A stretch of DNA of 64,000 nucleotides from Methylocystis rosea (GTDB taxonomy: Bacteria; Pseudomonadota; Alphaproteobacteria; Rhizobiales; Beijerinckiaceae): positions 1,835,501 to 1,899,500 of the forward strand of contig NZ_CP034086.1 of the NCBI RefSeq assembly GCF_003855495.1, in the 5' to 3' direction. Positions within the stretch are counted from its first letter, which is position 1, and each line of letters starts with the position of its first letter. The position numbers and the translations under genes were made by a program. This document shows positions 53,699 to 62,785 of the stretch, one piece after another. Under the pieces are notes generated by a model. It did not search any database, was not told where the DNA came from, and saw only the letters and a program-made list of their open reading frames with translations.

Positions 53699-54660
53699 GA
53701 GCCGAGGCCATAAGCACGCGCGTCAGGGACGGATTGGTGAAACCGAAGCTTGGCGAGATATTCGCGGGGATCCTTGGGACGCACCAGCGCGCCTGCCGGC
53801 ACATTGAGCCAGTCGACGTAGCGGGTGAGCAGAAAACGCAGCGCGGCGCCGCGTACGAGCGTGGGAAAGGCCGCGATCTCGGCGGCTGAAAGCGGCCGGA
53901 GCCGCCGGTAAGCGTCGAGCAGCGCGGCGCCCTTGTCCGGTTGATAGCGGAGTTCGGCGTCAAAGCACCAGGCGTTGAGGCAGATCGCCAGATCGTAGGC
54001 ATAAGCGTCGGTACAGGCGAAATAGAAGTCGATCAGGCCTGAGATGCGCTCGCCGAGAAAGAAAACATTGTCGGGGAAGAGATCGGCGTGAATGACGCCG
54101 CTCGGCAGATCCCGCGGCCAGTTGCGCTCTAGATGATCGAGTTCCGCGTCGACGAGCGCGCCCAATCCGGTCGCGACCTCTTCCGCGCGCGACGCGCACG
54201 TCGAAAAAAGCGGCCGCCATCCCTCGATGGAAAGCGCGTTGCGGCGCCGCTGCGCGAAATCGGCGCCGGCGAGGTGCAGTTGCGCGAGAGTCGCACCGAG
54301 CGCGGCGCAGTGCGCCGTCTCCGGGTGGTGGATCGAATAGCCGTCCAGAAAAGTGACGATGACCGCAGGTCGGCCGGCCAGGCGCCCCAGCGCAAGCCCG
54401 GCGCGGTTCTTTACCGGCAGCGGGCAGGTCACGCCCCGCGCCGCGAGATGTTCCATGAGGTTCAGGAAGAAGGGCAAATCGGCTTCCGCGACGCGCTTCT
54501 CGTAAAGCGTGAGGATGAAGCTGCCGCCTCCGGTATGGAGATAATAGTTGGAGTTTTCGACGCCCTCGGCGATGCCTTTGCAGGAGAGCAGCGGCCCGAG
54601 ATCGTACGTCGCGAGGAACGCGATCAGCTCCTCGTCGTCAACCAGCGTGTAGACGGCCAT
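53695..54660 (-). CDS. thrB: Homoserine kinase, APH-fold type
   Basis: 321 residues, kinase fold of the aminoglycoside phosphotransferase type used for ThrB in alpha- and gammaproteobacteria. It opens with [20 protein letters not shown], has [24 protein letters not shown], the catalytic loop [16 protein letters not shown] and the metal-binding [20 protein letters not shown]. It makes O-phosphohomoserine for threonine. Located between ispH and rnhA. Confidence 0.95.
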   Translation of the reverse strand: MAVYTLVDDEELIAFLATYDLGPLLSCKGIAEGVENSNYYLHTGGGSFILTLYEKRVAEADLPFFLNLMEHLAARGVTCPLPVKNRAGLALGRLAGRPAVIVTFLDGYSIHHPETAHCAALGATLAQLHLAGADFAQRRRNALSIEGWRPLFSTCASRAEEVATGLGALVDAELDHLERNWPRDLPSGVIHADLFPDNVFFLGERISGLIDFYFACTDAYAYDLAICLNAWCFDAELRYQPDKGAALLDAYRRLRPLSAAEIAAFPTLVRGAALRFLLTRYVDWLNVPAGALVRPKDPREYLAKLRFHQSVPDARAYGLGS

Positions 54661-54689
54661 GGGCGCCGACCGTTCACTGCGGGCCGCCC

Positions 54690-55658
54690 TCAGGCGATCG
54701 CCCGCAGCTCCTTGGGCAGAGGGAAGGACACGTTCTCGTCGGCGCTGGAGATGGTCTCGACGACAATGTCATAGCGTTCGGCAAATGCGTCCATGATCTC
54801 CTCAACCAGAACTTCGGGCGCGGACGCGCCGGCGGTAATGCCGAGCGACGATATGTTGCCAAAAATCTCCCAGTCGATCTCACCCCGGCCTTGCACGAGC
54901 TGCGCCGGCGCGCCAGCGCGCTCGGCCACCTCGCGCAGCCGCTGCGAGTTTGACGAATTGGGCGAGCCGACGACGATCACGGCCTCGACATGCGGAGCGA
55001 CCTCCTTCACCGCAGCCTGGCGATTCGTCGTCGCATAGCAGATGTCTTCCTTGTGCGGGCCCATGATCTTTGGAAAGCGCCGCATCAGCGCGCTGACGAT
55101 CTCCTGCGAGTCGTCGAGCGAGAGCGTCGTTTGCGTCACATACGCCAGATTCGTTTCGTCATCGAGTTTGAGCCGCCCAATGTCCTCCACGGATTCGACC
55201 AGCACCACCGCCCCTTCCGGCAGCTGTCCCATGGTGCCCACGACCTCAGGATGGCCGGAATGTCCAACGAGCAACACCCGGCGGCCGCGCCGCCAGTGAA
55301 TTTCCGCCTCTCGATGCACTTTGGTGACGAGCGGACAGGTCGCGTCGATGGCGAGGAGTCCGCGTCCCGCCGCTGCAGCCGAAACTGCTTTGGCGACCCC
55401 ATGCGCCGAGAAGATCACCGGCGCGTTCGTGTTTGGAATTTCGTCGAGCTCCTCGACGAAAACCGCGCCCTTCGCCTTCAGCGATTCGACGACGTAGCGA
55501 TTGTGAACGATCTCATGGCGCACATAAACGGGCGGCCCAAACTTGGCCAGCGCCCGCTCGACGGCGTCGATTGCGCGCACGACGCCGGCGCAAAATCCGC
55601 GCGGCGAGCAAAGCAGTATCTTAAGCGGCGGCTTGGTCGGCCGGGGGTGAACGTTCAT
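54690..55658 (-). CDS. ispH: 4-hydroxy-3-methylbut-2-enyl diphosphate reductase
   Basis: 322 residues. The last step of the MEP isoprenoid pathway, giving IPP and DMAPP by a [4Fe-4S] enzyme. The three cluster cysteines are in [14 protein letters not shown] (C23), [17 protein letters not shown] and [11 protein letters not shown]. The family [15 protein letters not shown] and C-terminal [16 protein letters not shown] are intact. It heads the ispH-thrB-rnhA group. Confidence 0.97.
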   Translation of the reverse strand: MNVHPRPTKPPLKILLCSPRGFCAGVVRAIDAVERALAKFGPPVYVRHEIVHNRYVVESLKAKGAVFVEELDEIPNTNAPVIFSAHGVAKAVSAAAAGRGLLAIDATCPLVTKVHREAEIHWRRGRRVLLVGHSGHPEVVGTMGQLPEGAVVLVESVEDIGRLKLDDETNLAYVTQTTLSLDDSQEIVSALMRRFPKIMGPHKEDICYATTNRQAAVKEVAPHVEAVIVVGSPNSSNSQRLREVAERAGAPAQLVQGRGEIDWEIFGNISSLGITAGASAPEVLVEEIMDAFAERYDIVVETISSADENVSFPLPKELRAIA

Positions 55659-55955
55659 CTTCCCGCCTTTTGGCAGAGGCGGCGCGAGGCGGCGAGCCGC
55701 TCAAGCGCCAAACGCGGCCATCCGGATCACCCGGCTGAATGCCGGCAAGCAATGTCGCGCATGCGCGACGGTGTCAAGCCGCCGGCGCTGCGCCGATCCG
55801 CTGCGGGAGACCCATCGGCGAACGCCGTCAATGCGTTGCTAACGGCGGTGCGCCGCAACACGTTTCCTGCGCCGCAGTCGATTGGCGCGACCGCCGGACT
55901 GTGACACCATGACGGCGGGCTCGGCGTCCGGGCTCGCGTGAACGGAGCTGCGCGC

Positions 55956-56825
55956 ATGTCCTATCTCGACGAGATTTTGCAGTCCGCGCAAGGCGGCCAG
56001 TTGGTCTCCAATCTGGCTCAGCGCTTCGGCCTCTCCGACGAACAGATGGACCGCGCCATCAAAGCCCTCGCTCCCGCGCTCGAAGTCGGCCTGAGCAACG
56101 CCGCCGAACAGCCGGCGCTGTTCGAAAAGGTTTTGGGCGATATCGCGTCCCCGCTGCGCGTGGCCGCCTTCGAAGACCCCAGCGCTGCGCAGGACGTGGA
56201 CTCTCTGGCCCAGTCGCGACAGCTGCTCGCCGATCTCTTCGGCTCTCCGGCGGCCGCCGGGCGCGTCGTTCAGGTCGCCTCTCGCGAGTCGGGGCTGCGT
56301 CCGGATATTCTCTCGCAACTGCTGCCGGTGCTCGTCTCGGTGCTCATCGGCGGACTATTCAAAAATGTGAGCAACCGGGGCCTCGGCGGCGTTCTCGGCC
56401 AGCTCGTCAGCTCAGGCGCGCTCGGCTCCATTTTGGAGCAGATGCTCGGCGGCGGCGCGCGCACGCCGCAGCCCGAACCCGCGCCGACGCCTCGAGGCGG
56501 CGCAACAGGCGGCGGCGGCCTGCTTGGCGGCCTCTTGGGATCGATCCTGGGCTCTCTGCTCGGCGGCGGCCGCCGCACCACGCCGGATTCTTATGGCGGA
56601 CCCACAAATGACGCCGGCGGCCTGGGCCGCGGCGGCCCGCTTGACCTCGACCGAGGCGCTGGGCGCTCTCAAGGCCTGCCCGAGGACATGGATCAGGCGT
56701 CGATTCAGCAGGCGATCGAAGAGATCAAGAAGACGCTGCAGATCGGACGCAGCGGCGGCGGCGAAAAAGCCGGCGCTCGCTCGGACTTCGAAAGCATTCT
56801 CGGCCAGATGTTCGGCAAGCGCTGA
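55956..56825 (+). CDS. DUF937 protein with glycine-rich region
   Basis: 289 residues from ATG 55956, which has GGAG ahead of it. The N-terminal two thirds is the helical DUF937 (LAQRFGLSDEQMDRAIKALA, then LLPVLVSVLIGGLFKNV). It is followed by a low-complexity Gly/Pro/Arg section with LLGGLLGSILGSLLGGG and a charged C-terminal helix. DUF937 proteins of the YidB type have no firm function. The 297 bases before it carry only the divergent promoter with ispH. Confidence 0.82.
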   Translation: MSYLDEILQSAQGGQLVSNLAQRFGLSDEQMDRAIKALAPALEVGLSNAAEQPALFEKVLGDIASPLRVAAFEDPSAAQDVDSLAQSRQLLADLFGSPAAAGRVVQVASRESGLRPDILSQLLPVLVSVLIGGLFKNVSNRGLGGVLGQLVSSGALGSILEQMLGGGARTPQPEPAPTPRGGATGGGGLLGGLLGSILGSLLGGGRRTTPDSYGGPTNDAGGLGRGGPLDLDRGAGRSQGLPEDMDQASIQQAIEEIKKTLQIGRSGGGEKAGARSDFESILGQMFGKR

Positions 56826-57018
56826 GAGGCTGGCCGGCCAAGCTCGGAACGGGGCTCGCCCAAGTTCTAAACGCCTGACGCCCTTCGGATCGCGCGGGCT
56901 CGGCCGCAGGCTTGCGCAACGCCCGCTTTCCTGCAATCCATCGGCGCGATTCCTGCACCCGCGAGTCGCGTCCGCGCCGCGATCGCGCCTCTCCTCTAAC
57001 ACGGAAAACTCCCCGTAG

Positions 57019-58407
57019 ATGGCCCGCGACGTATCCGACACGACGCCGATCACGTCGCGCAACATGTTGGTCGAATGGCTCGAAGCCGGCTCCAAGACGA
57101 GCGGCGCGCCGCTGCTTATCGGCACGGAGCACGAGAAGATCCCCTTCTATGCGGCCGACGATTCGCCGGTCCCCTATGAGGGCGCCGGCGGCCGGGGCGG
57201 CGTGCGCGCGCTGCTTGAGGGCTTGCGCGACACGCTCGGCTGGGCGCCCATCCTCGACCGGGATACGCTGATCGGCCTCTACCAGTCCGATGGCGGCGGC
57301 GCGATTTCGCTCGAGCCCGGCGGACAATTCGAACTCTCCGGGGCGCCGCTGGCCGACGTTCACGCCACGCATGACGAGCTTGACGCGCATTTCGCGGCCC
57401 TTGCGCCCGTGGCCCGCGCGCTTGGCGTGCGCTTCCTCGATCTGGGCGCAAGCCCCAAATGGTCGCGCGCGGAAACGCCGACCATGCCCAAGCAACGCTA
57501 CGCCATCATGCAAGCCTACATGCCGAAAGTCGGCGCGCTCGGGCTCGATATGATGTTTCGCACCGCAACCGTGCAGGTCAACATCGACTTCGTCGACGAA
57601 GCCGACATGGTTCAAAAAACGCGTGTCGGCCTCGCTTTACAGCCGCTCATCACCGCGATGTTCGCCAACTCGCCATTTCTCGACGGCAAACCGACCGGCC
57701 GGTTGTCGCAACGGTCCTATATTTGGCTCGACACAGATCCTGACCGAACCGGCATGCTGCCCTTCGCCTTCGAGAAGGGATTCGGATTCGAACGCTACGT
57801 CGACTATGCGCTCGACGTGCCGATGTATTTCGTCAAACGCGGCGACGTCTATCACGACGTGGCGGGAGCGAGCTTTCGGGACTTGATGGAGGGCCGGCTT
57901 CAGCAGCTGCCTGGCGAGCGCGCCACAATGTCCGACTGGGCCAATCACCTCTCGACGATCTTTCCGGAGGTGAGGTTAAAGACCTATCTCGAAATGCGCG
58001 GCGCGGACGCAGGGCCTCGCGCCCATTTCACCGCCCTTCCCGCGCTTTGCGCCGGTCTCTTCTATGACTCCGCCGCGCTCGATCAGGCGCGCGAACTGAC
58101 GAAGGGGTGGAGCGCCGCCGCGCGTCAGGCGCTACGCGCGGATGTGCCCGGTCTGGCGCTCGATGCGAGGATCGAGGGCCGTAGCTTGCGCGACGTTGGG
58201 CGCGACGTTCTCGCGCTGGCGAAAGGCGGCTTGCGCCAACGCGCCCGCCTCGACGCCAAAGGGCGCGACGAAAGCGTTTTTCTCGCGCCCCTGGAAGCGA
58301 TTATCGAAGACGGACGCACTTTGGCCCAGCGGCGCTTGGACGCCTATTACGGCGGGTGGGGACAGTCGATCGACGCCGCCTTCACCGATTGCGTGCTTCC
58401 GCAATAG
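57019..58407 (+). CDS. gshA: Glutamate--cysteine ligase (plant/alphaproteobacterial type)
   Basis: 462 residues. First step of glutathione synthesis, ATP-dependent joining of Glu and Cys. The family-specific segments are LLIGTEHEKIPFYAAD, DGGGAISLEPGGQFELSGAP, TATVQVNIDFVDEADM, HLSTIFPEVRLKTYLEMRGAD and RRLDAYYGGWGQ near the end. This is the GCS2/GshA type used by alphaproteobacteria and plants, unlike the E. coli type. gshB is not in the window. Glutathione also supports formaldehyde detoxification in some methylotrophs. Confidence 0.96.
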   Translation: MARDVSDTTPITSRNMLVEWLEAGSKTSGAPLLIGTEHEKIPFYAADDSPVPYEGAGGRGGVRALLEGLRDTLGWAPILDRDTLIGLYQSDGGGAISLEPGGQFELSGAPLADVHATHDELDAHFAALAPVARALGVRFLDLGASPKWSRAETPTMPKQRYAIMQAYMPKVGALGLDMMFRTATVQVNIDFVDEADMVQKTRVGLALQPLITAMFANSPFLDGKPTGRLSQRSYIWLDTDPDRTGMLPFAFEKGFGFERYVDYALDVPMYFVKRGDVYHDVAGASFRDLMEGRLQQLPGERATMSDWANHLSTIFPEVRLKTYLEMRGADAGPRAHFTALPALCAGLFYDSAALDQARELTKGWSAAARQALRADVPGLALDARIEGRSLRDVGRDVLALAKGGLRQRARLDAKGRDESVFLAPLEAIIEDGRTLAQRRLDAYYGGWGQSIDAAFTDCVLPQ

Positions 58408-58433
58408 TATGGGAGCCGGCGCCGACGCGATGG

Positions 58434-58757
58434 TTAGCGTGGGAAGAGGTCGTGCAGCCCGAAGGGCGCCATCGGCGGCAGCGACGAGCGCGCAGCGGCA
58501 TGCTGCATGCCGTCACGACGCATATCCGTGTAACCCAATGGGGCGACGGGGGTGCGGGGCATAGAGACGCGGACGTGGCCGCCGAGCCGAACACAACCGT
58601 TTGACCCCGCGACCGCGACATAATCGGCGCCATATCGCGCGCATTGGCTGACATTATCGGCATGCGCCGGCGCAACGGCGATGACCGTGAGCGCGATGGC
58701 GCCGAAAAAGCCCGCCGGCAGAAGACGGTTACTGCGGCTGATGTTGTCTAGGGTCAT
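58434..58757 (-). CDS. Short exported protein with porin-like N-terminal motif
   Basis: 107 residues. A signal peptide (FFGAIALTVIAVAPAHA) is followed by CARYGADYVAVAGSNGCVRL then GGHVRVSM. This matches the spacing of the opening of alphaproteobacterial porins (Cys...Tyr/Phe...PGTDTCLxxGGYVR) but then stops after about 45 more residues with no barrel. It could be a shortened relic of a porin gene or a dedicated small secreted protein with the same disulfide loop. It converges on gshA. Confidence 0.6.
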   Translation of the reverse strand: MTLDNISRSNRLLPAGFFGAIALTVIAVAPAHADNVSQCARYGADYVAVAGSNGCVRLGGHVRVSMPRTPVAPLGYTDMRRDGMQHAAARSSLPPMAPFGLHDLFPR

Positions 58758-58977
58758 GAGTTTTGGGCCTCATTTCCGAAAGTTCGCGCGCGTCGCGCGA
58801 GATTTCAGGAGCCTTGCGATCCCGACAATGTCTCGATACGCCGTAAATGCGCTGGCGGCGACGAGAACCTCCTCGCCTTCGAGCGGCGCATTCCCGGCGC
58901 TGCAATCCAACTAGAGCCAAACATCGTGGCAGGATCGTGTCTTGGACGCTCACTGGCGAAACCTGTCGGCGCCATGT

Positions 58978-59015
58978 GAGAATTACGCTTTATTTTCTAT
59001 TTATTTATTTTTCGT
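58978..59015. other. AT-rich stretch downstream of rsmE
   Basis: A short run of strongly AT-rich sequence (TTTATTTTCTATTTATTTAT at 58990-59009) in otherwise GC-rich DNA, directly after the rsmE stop. No stable stem precedes it on the rsmE strand, so a classical terminator is not shown; it may be a promoter for the minus-strand gene at 58757 or a protein-binding patch. The remaining 58758-58977 holds no supported gene. Confidence 0.35.
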
Positions 59016-59774
59016 TTAGACGGCGGCCGCCGCGACCCAATCGCCGATTGCGGCCTGGACGATCGCCAGAGCCGCGACGGCGGCGGTGTCCGCGCGCAAC
59101 ACGCGCGGTCCGAGCGAAAGCCGCGCGACGTTCGGCAGACCGGCGATGGCGGCGCGTTCGGCGTCATCGAAGCCGCCTTCTGGTCCAATGAGCACGCTCA
59201 CGCCCTCTCGCGCCGTGCGGCCCTTAAGCGCGTCCAGCGGATTGGCGAGCGCGGCGCGTTCGTCACAAAACACGAGGAGCCGACTCGCCGGCCAACGGGC
59301 TATAAAATCAGGGAGTTCGACGGCGGCTGCGACTTCGGGCACGGCCAGCACGCCGCATTGCTCGGCGGCCTCGATGACATTGGACTCGAGCCGCCCCGAA
59401 TTGAGCCGGCGCACCTGCGTTCGGCGCGTCATCACCGGCAGGAGACGGCCGGCGCCCATCTCAGTGGCCTTCTGCGCCATGTAGTCGAGCCGCGCCTGCT
59501 TTAGAGGAGCGAAACAATAATCGAGGTCGGCGCGTTCGGTCTGGGGGCGTAGCCGCTCGCCGACGCGTAATCTTGCGGAACGTCGCGAGACATTCGCGAG
59601 CGTCGCGCGAAATTCGCCGTCGCGGCCGTTGAAGACATGGATCGCGGCGCCCTCCCGCATGCGCAGGACATTGAGCAGATAGTTCGCCGCCTCAGCTGAA
59701 GGCGCGAGTTCGACATCCGGCGCGAGATCGTCACGAACGAACAAGCGCTGCGCAGAAAAATCGTAAGCTGACAC
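59016..59774 (-). CDS. rsmE: 16S rRNA m3U1498 methyltransferase RsmE
   Basis: 252 residues from the GTG at 59774, preceded by GGGAAG. This start makes the protein begin at the usual SAYDFSAQRLFVRDDL and gives the family length. ATG 59819 adds 15 residues, and the most upstream start (59909) would overlap the divergent gene at 59897. The SPOUT knot is visible in VLIGPEGGFDDAERAA and LSLGPRVLRADTAAVAAL, with the PUA-like RNA-binding part in front. It methylates N3 of U1498 in 16S rRNA using S-adenosylmethionine. Confidence 0.93.
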   Translation of the reverse strand: MSAYDFSAQRLFVRDDLAPDVELAPSAEAANYLLNVLRMREGAAIHVFNGRDGEFRATLANVSRRSARLRVGERLRPQTERADLDYCFAPLKQARLDYMAQKATEMGAGRLLPVMTRRTQVRRLNSGRLESNVIEAAEQCGVLAVPEVAAAVELPDFIARWPASRLLVFCDERAALANPLDALKGRTAREGVSVLIGPEGGFDDAERAAIAGLPNVARLSLGPRVLRADTAAVAALAIVQAAIGDWVAAAAV

Positions 59775-59896
59775 AATGGCTTCCCAAGCGGAGACGCGAG
59801 CGCGAGGCGCGCTCGCCATGAAGCCGCCGCTTTGTTGCGTGCAGGTTCGCCAAAACTTGCGTCGCCGGCAAGCCTGCTGGTAATGCTGCGAGCCTG

Positions 59897-60361
59897 ATGA
59901 GCGGACCAAAACACATGATCATCGGCGCTGTCGATATTTCCCGCGCTGTCGCGGGGCTTTCGCTGTTTGCGATGCTGCTCGCCTCGACCGGCGCGCATGC
60001 GCAAGCTTGTCAAGAAGACTTCAGGAAGCTCACCGAGAAGCGCATGGCGGGAATCGAGGCGCTCAACAATCTGGGAAAGGCTGGCAAGGGCAAGATGGAT
60101 CCCGAAGCCGCCTGCCCCGCGGCGAAACGTCTCGTCGCCGTCGAAACCGAGATGATGAATTACATCACCAAGAACAAGGAATGGTGCAACATTCCTGACA
60201 ATGTCGCCGATGGCTTCAAGGAAGCGCGCGCCAAGACTCAGGGCTTCGCGTCGCAGGCCTGCGCGGCCGCAGCGAAGATGAAAGAGATGCGCGATCAAGC
60301 GGCGGCTGGGGGCGGCGGCGGTATGATGGCGCCGCCAAAGTTGCCTGCCGGACCGCTGTGA
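59897..60361 (+). CDS. Exported protein of unknown function
   Basis: 154 residues. A signal peptide (AVAGLSLFAMLLASTGAHAQ) is followed by a helical body with four cysteines (QACQEDF, EAACPAAKRL, NKEWCNIPDN, SQACAAAAKM) and a glycine-rich C-terminus. The four cysteines probably form two disulfides in the periplasm. It resembles small secreted proteins common in Rhizobiales without a named function. Its stop overlaps the GTG start of ubiA, so the two are coupled. ATG 59915 is an alternative start. Confidence 0.75.
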   Translation: MSGPKHMIIGAVDISRAVAGLSLFAMLLASTGAHAQACQEDFRKLTEKRMAGIEALNNLGKAGKGKMDPEAACPAAKRLVAVETEMMNYITKNKEWCNIPDNVADGFKEARAKTQGFASQACAAAAKMKEMRDQAAAGGGGGMMAPPKLPAGPL

Positions 60362-61314
60362 GCGTAAGGCGAAGCGGCGATTCGGCGGGGACGACCGCGC
60401 TGCCCGACGCTATCGCGAATCATCCGTTACTGCGCCGCGCGCCGCCAGCATTCCTGCCCTATGTCCAGCTTGCGCGCCTCGACCGGCCCATCGGCTGGTG
60501 GCTGCTGCTGCTTCCCTGCTGGGAATCGAGCGCGCTCGCCTCCGCGTCGATGCGCGAAGGCCCCAACGTCTGGCACTTGGCGCTCTTCTTTATCGGCGCT
60601 GTCGCCATGCGCGGCGCGGGCTCGACCTATAATGATTACGTTGATCGCGAGATCGACGCCAAAGTCGAGCGCACGCGTCTACGACCGCTCGCCAGCGGGC
60701 GCGCGACGCCTGCGGCGGCGGTGCGCTTCCTCGTCGCCCAATGCCTCGTCGGGCTCGCAGTGCTTTTGTCGTTCAACGGCCTCACGATCGCGCTTGGGCT
60801 GATATCTCCGCTGATCGTGCTGATTTATCCCTTCGCCAAGCGCTTCACGTCCTGGCCGCAGGCGATCCTCGGATTAGCCTTCGCCTATGGCGCGCTGCTC
60901 GGCTGGACGGCGCGCATGGGCGAACTCGGCGCGCCGGCGCTTTTTCTCTATGCGGCGGCGATCTCATGGACGATCGGCTTCGACACGATCTATGCGCTTC
61001 AAGATCTGCGTGACGACGCGATCGTCGGCGTGCGCTCCACGGCGAGATTGTTCGGTCCGCGCGTGCAATTGGCGGTCGGCGCGCTCTACGCCGTGTCCGC
61101 CGCATGCGCCGCCTTCGCCGTTTTTCTGGCGGGCGGCGGATGGCTCGCCTACGTCGGGGTCATCGCCTATGCGGCGCATCTCGCCTGGCAGACCGCGCAG
61201 ACCCGACAAGATGTCGCGCCGATCACCGCGCTGCGCCTGTTCCGCTCAAATCGCGACGCGGGTCTGCTGCTGTTCGCAGGTTTTTTTGCGCAGAGCCTCG
61301 CCTTTCTTTTCTAG
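60358..61314 (+). CDS. ubiA: 4-hydroxybenzoate polyprenyltransferase
   Basis: 318 residues, GTG start overlapping the previous gene by four bases. It is an integral membrane prenyltransferase that attaches the polyprenyl tail to 4-hydroxybenzoate in ubiquinone synthesis. The two Asp-rich Mg-diphosphate motifs are NDYVDREIDAKVERTRLRPL and YALQDLRDDAIVGVRSTA, set among eight or nine hydrophobic segments. It begins with LDRPIGWWLLLLPCWES, as in the family. Confidence 0.95.
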   Translation: MSVRRSGDSAGTTALPDAIANHPLLRRAPPAFLPYVQLARLDRPIGWWLLLLPCWESSALASASMREGPNVWHLALFFIGAVAMRGAGSTYNDYVDREIDAKVERTRLRPLASGRATPAAAVRFLVAQCLVGLAVLLSFNGLTIALGLISPLIVLIYPFAKRFTSWPQAILGLAFAYGALLGWTARMGELGAPALFLYAAAISWTIGFDTIYALQDLRDDAIVGVRSTARLFGPRVQLAVGALYAVSAACAAFAVFLAGGGWLAYVGVIAYAAHLAWQTAQTRQDVAPITALRLFRSNRDAGLLLFAGFFAQSLAFLF

Positions 61315-61344
61315 AGGTCGGGCGACGCGCGATGCGGAACTGCT

Positions 61345-61548
61345 CTACTTCTCGAGTTCCTTTTTCCTGTCGAGACAGGAATCGATTTGTTTTTTGTCGA
61401 GCTCCCAATAAGAGCCGCCGCAGAGCGCCTCGTAGCGACTGCTGACGAAGAAGGACCAGACATAATAGACGGTCAGCACCACCGCGGCGACGGCGGCGAT
61501 TTTCATGATGATGTTGAATCGCGTTTCCGCGTCTTGGGTTTCCGACAT
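61345..61548 (-). CDS. Small single-pass membrane protein
   Basis: 67 residues from ATG 61548 (GGAG eight bases before it; the frame is open to 61566). One membrane helix (IIMKIAAVAAVVLTVYYVWSFFV) is followed by a short exposed tail with two cysteines (EALCGGSYWELDKKQIDSCL) ending in Lys/Glu. No family recognised. It lies at the 3' side of ubiA in the opposite direction. Confidence 0.6.
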   Translation of the reverse strand: MSETQDAETRFNIIMKIAAVAAVVLTVYYVWSFFVSSRYEALCGGSYWELDKKQIDSCLDRKKELEK

Positions 61549-61597
61549 TGTTTGTCTCCGCGCCAATGTTAAGCCGCCGAAAATTGGGCCGTCAACG

Positions 61598-62785
61598 TCA
61601 GTCCAGCGTCTGCCGGAAGCGCATCACCGCGACGCTCATCGCAACAAGCGTGAAGGCCGCAAGCGCGCCGGCGTCAACGGCGAGATCGCCGAAGTTAGAG
61701 CCCTTCAACATCACCGAGCGCACAATGCGCAGATAATGGGTGAGCGGCAGCGCCTCACCCGTATATTGCGCCCACATCGGCATCCCGTGGAAAGGAAAAA
61801 GGAAGCCCGACAGAAGCATGCTCGGCAGAAAAAAGAAGAAGGTCATCTGCATCGCCTGCAGCTGATTTACCGCGACGGTCGAGAAAGTGTAGCCCACCGA
61901 CAGATTGGCGACGATAAAAAGCAGAGTCAGCACGCTGAGCGTAAAGAGCGAGCCGACCACCGGCACCTGAAACAACAAGGAAGCGACGATGAGGATCGTC
62001 GACATCTGCACGGCGCCGACGACGACATAAGGAGCGATCTTGCCGAGCATGATCTCGACCGGGCGCACCGGCATGGCGAGCAAGGCCTCCATCGTTCCGC
62101 GCTCGATTTCGCGCGTCACCGACATCGCCGTATACATCAGCATCGTCATGGTCAAAATCGTGCCGATCAGTCCGGGCACGATATTGCGGCGCGTCTCTCC
62201 AGCCGGATTGTAGCGCCGATGCACGCGGATCTCGTAAGGCGGCGCATTCTGCGCAAGCGACGCCAGCGGTCCGGTCAGTTCACGGTCGAGCGCCTGATTC
62301 GCGGCGCCGAGCGCGGCGGCGACCGCGCCCGAGGTCGCCGTCGGGTCCGTGGCGTCGGCGATGAGAAGCAGTGCCGGTTTTTCGCCGCGGACGAGCTGGC
62401 GAGAGAAATCGGGCGGAATTTGAATGACGAATTGCACCCTGTTCGAGAGGATCAATTTGTCGGCGTCGGCCTCGCCGCGCGCGACATATTTGATGTTGAA
62501 ATAATCGGTGGCGCGCAACGCGCCGATCAGCGCGCGCGCGATCGGACTATCATCGCCCGTCAGCACGGCCGTCGGCAGATGTTTGGGATCGGTGTTGATC
62601 GCATATCCAAAGAGCATCAGCTGAATGATCGGAATGCCGACGATCATCGCAAAGGTCGGCCGGTCGCGCCGAAGCTGAATGAATTCCTTGACGAACATCG
62701 CGACGAAACGCTGCCAGGACTGGGCGAGCGCGCCGCGTCGCGCCGGACGGGGAACGACGCTCGGCAGGCCTTCCTGCGTGCTCAC
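61598..62785 (-). CDS. ABC-2 type export permease
   Basis: 395 residues. One N-terminal membrane helix (FAMIVGIPIIQLMLFGYAIN), a large periplasmic loop of about 150 residues and five C-terminal helices including GLIGTILTMTMLMYTAMSV and FFFFLPSMLLSGFLFPF. This is the topology of YhhJ/YbhR-like export permeases. ATG overlaps the ATPase stop by four bases. With the ATPase and the HlyD-type adaptor it forms a tripartite exporter for drugs or lipophilic compounds; the substrate is unknown. Confidence 0.92.
   Translation of the reverse strand: MSTQEGLPSVVPRPARRGALAQSWQRFVAMFVKEFIQLRRDRPTFAMIVGIPIIQLMLFGYAINTDPKHLPTAVLTGDDSPIARALIGALRATDYFNIKYVARGEADADKLILSNRVQFVIQIPPDFSRQLVRGEKPALLLIADATDPTATSGAVAAALGAANQALDRELTGPLASLAQNAPPYEIRVHRRYNPAGETRRNIVPGLIGTILTMTMLMYTAMSVTREIERGTMEALLAMPVRPVEIMLGKIAPYVVVGAVQMSTILIVASLLFQVPVVGSLFTLSVLTLLFIVANLSVGYTFSTVAVNQLQAMQMTFFFFLPSMLLSGFLFPFHGMPMWAQYTGEALPLTHYLRIVRSVMLKGSNFGDLAVDAGALAAFTLVAMSVAVMRFRQTLD

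Noticed and set aside
58729..58953. 74-residue minus-strand frame upstream of the porin-like gene
   Set aside because: Arg-rich, no ribosome-binding site, no signal or domain; it fits a chance frame.
59775..59909. Longer rsmE start at 59909
   Set aside because: It would overlap the divergent exported-protein gene and add 45 residues unlike the family; the GTG at 59774 gives the standard N-terminus.
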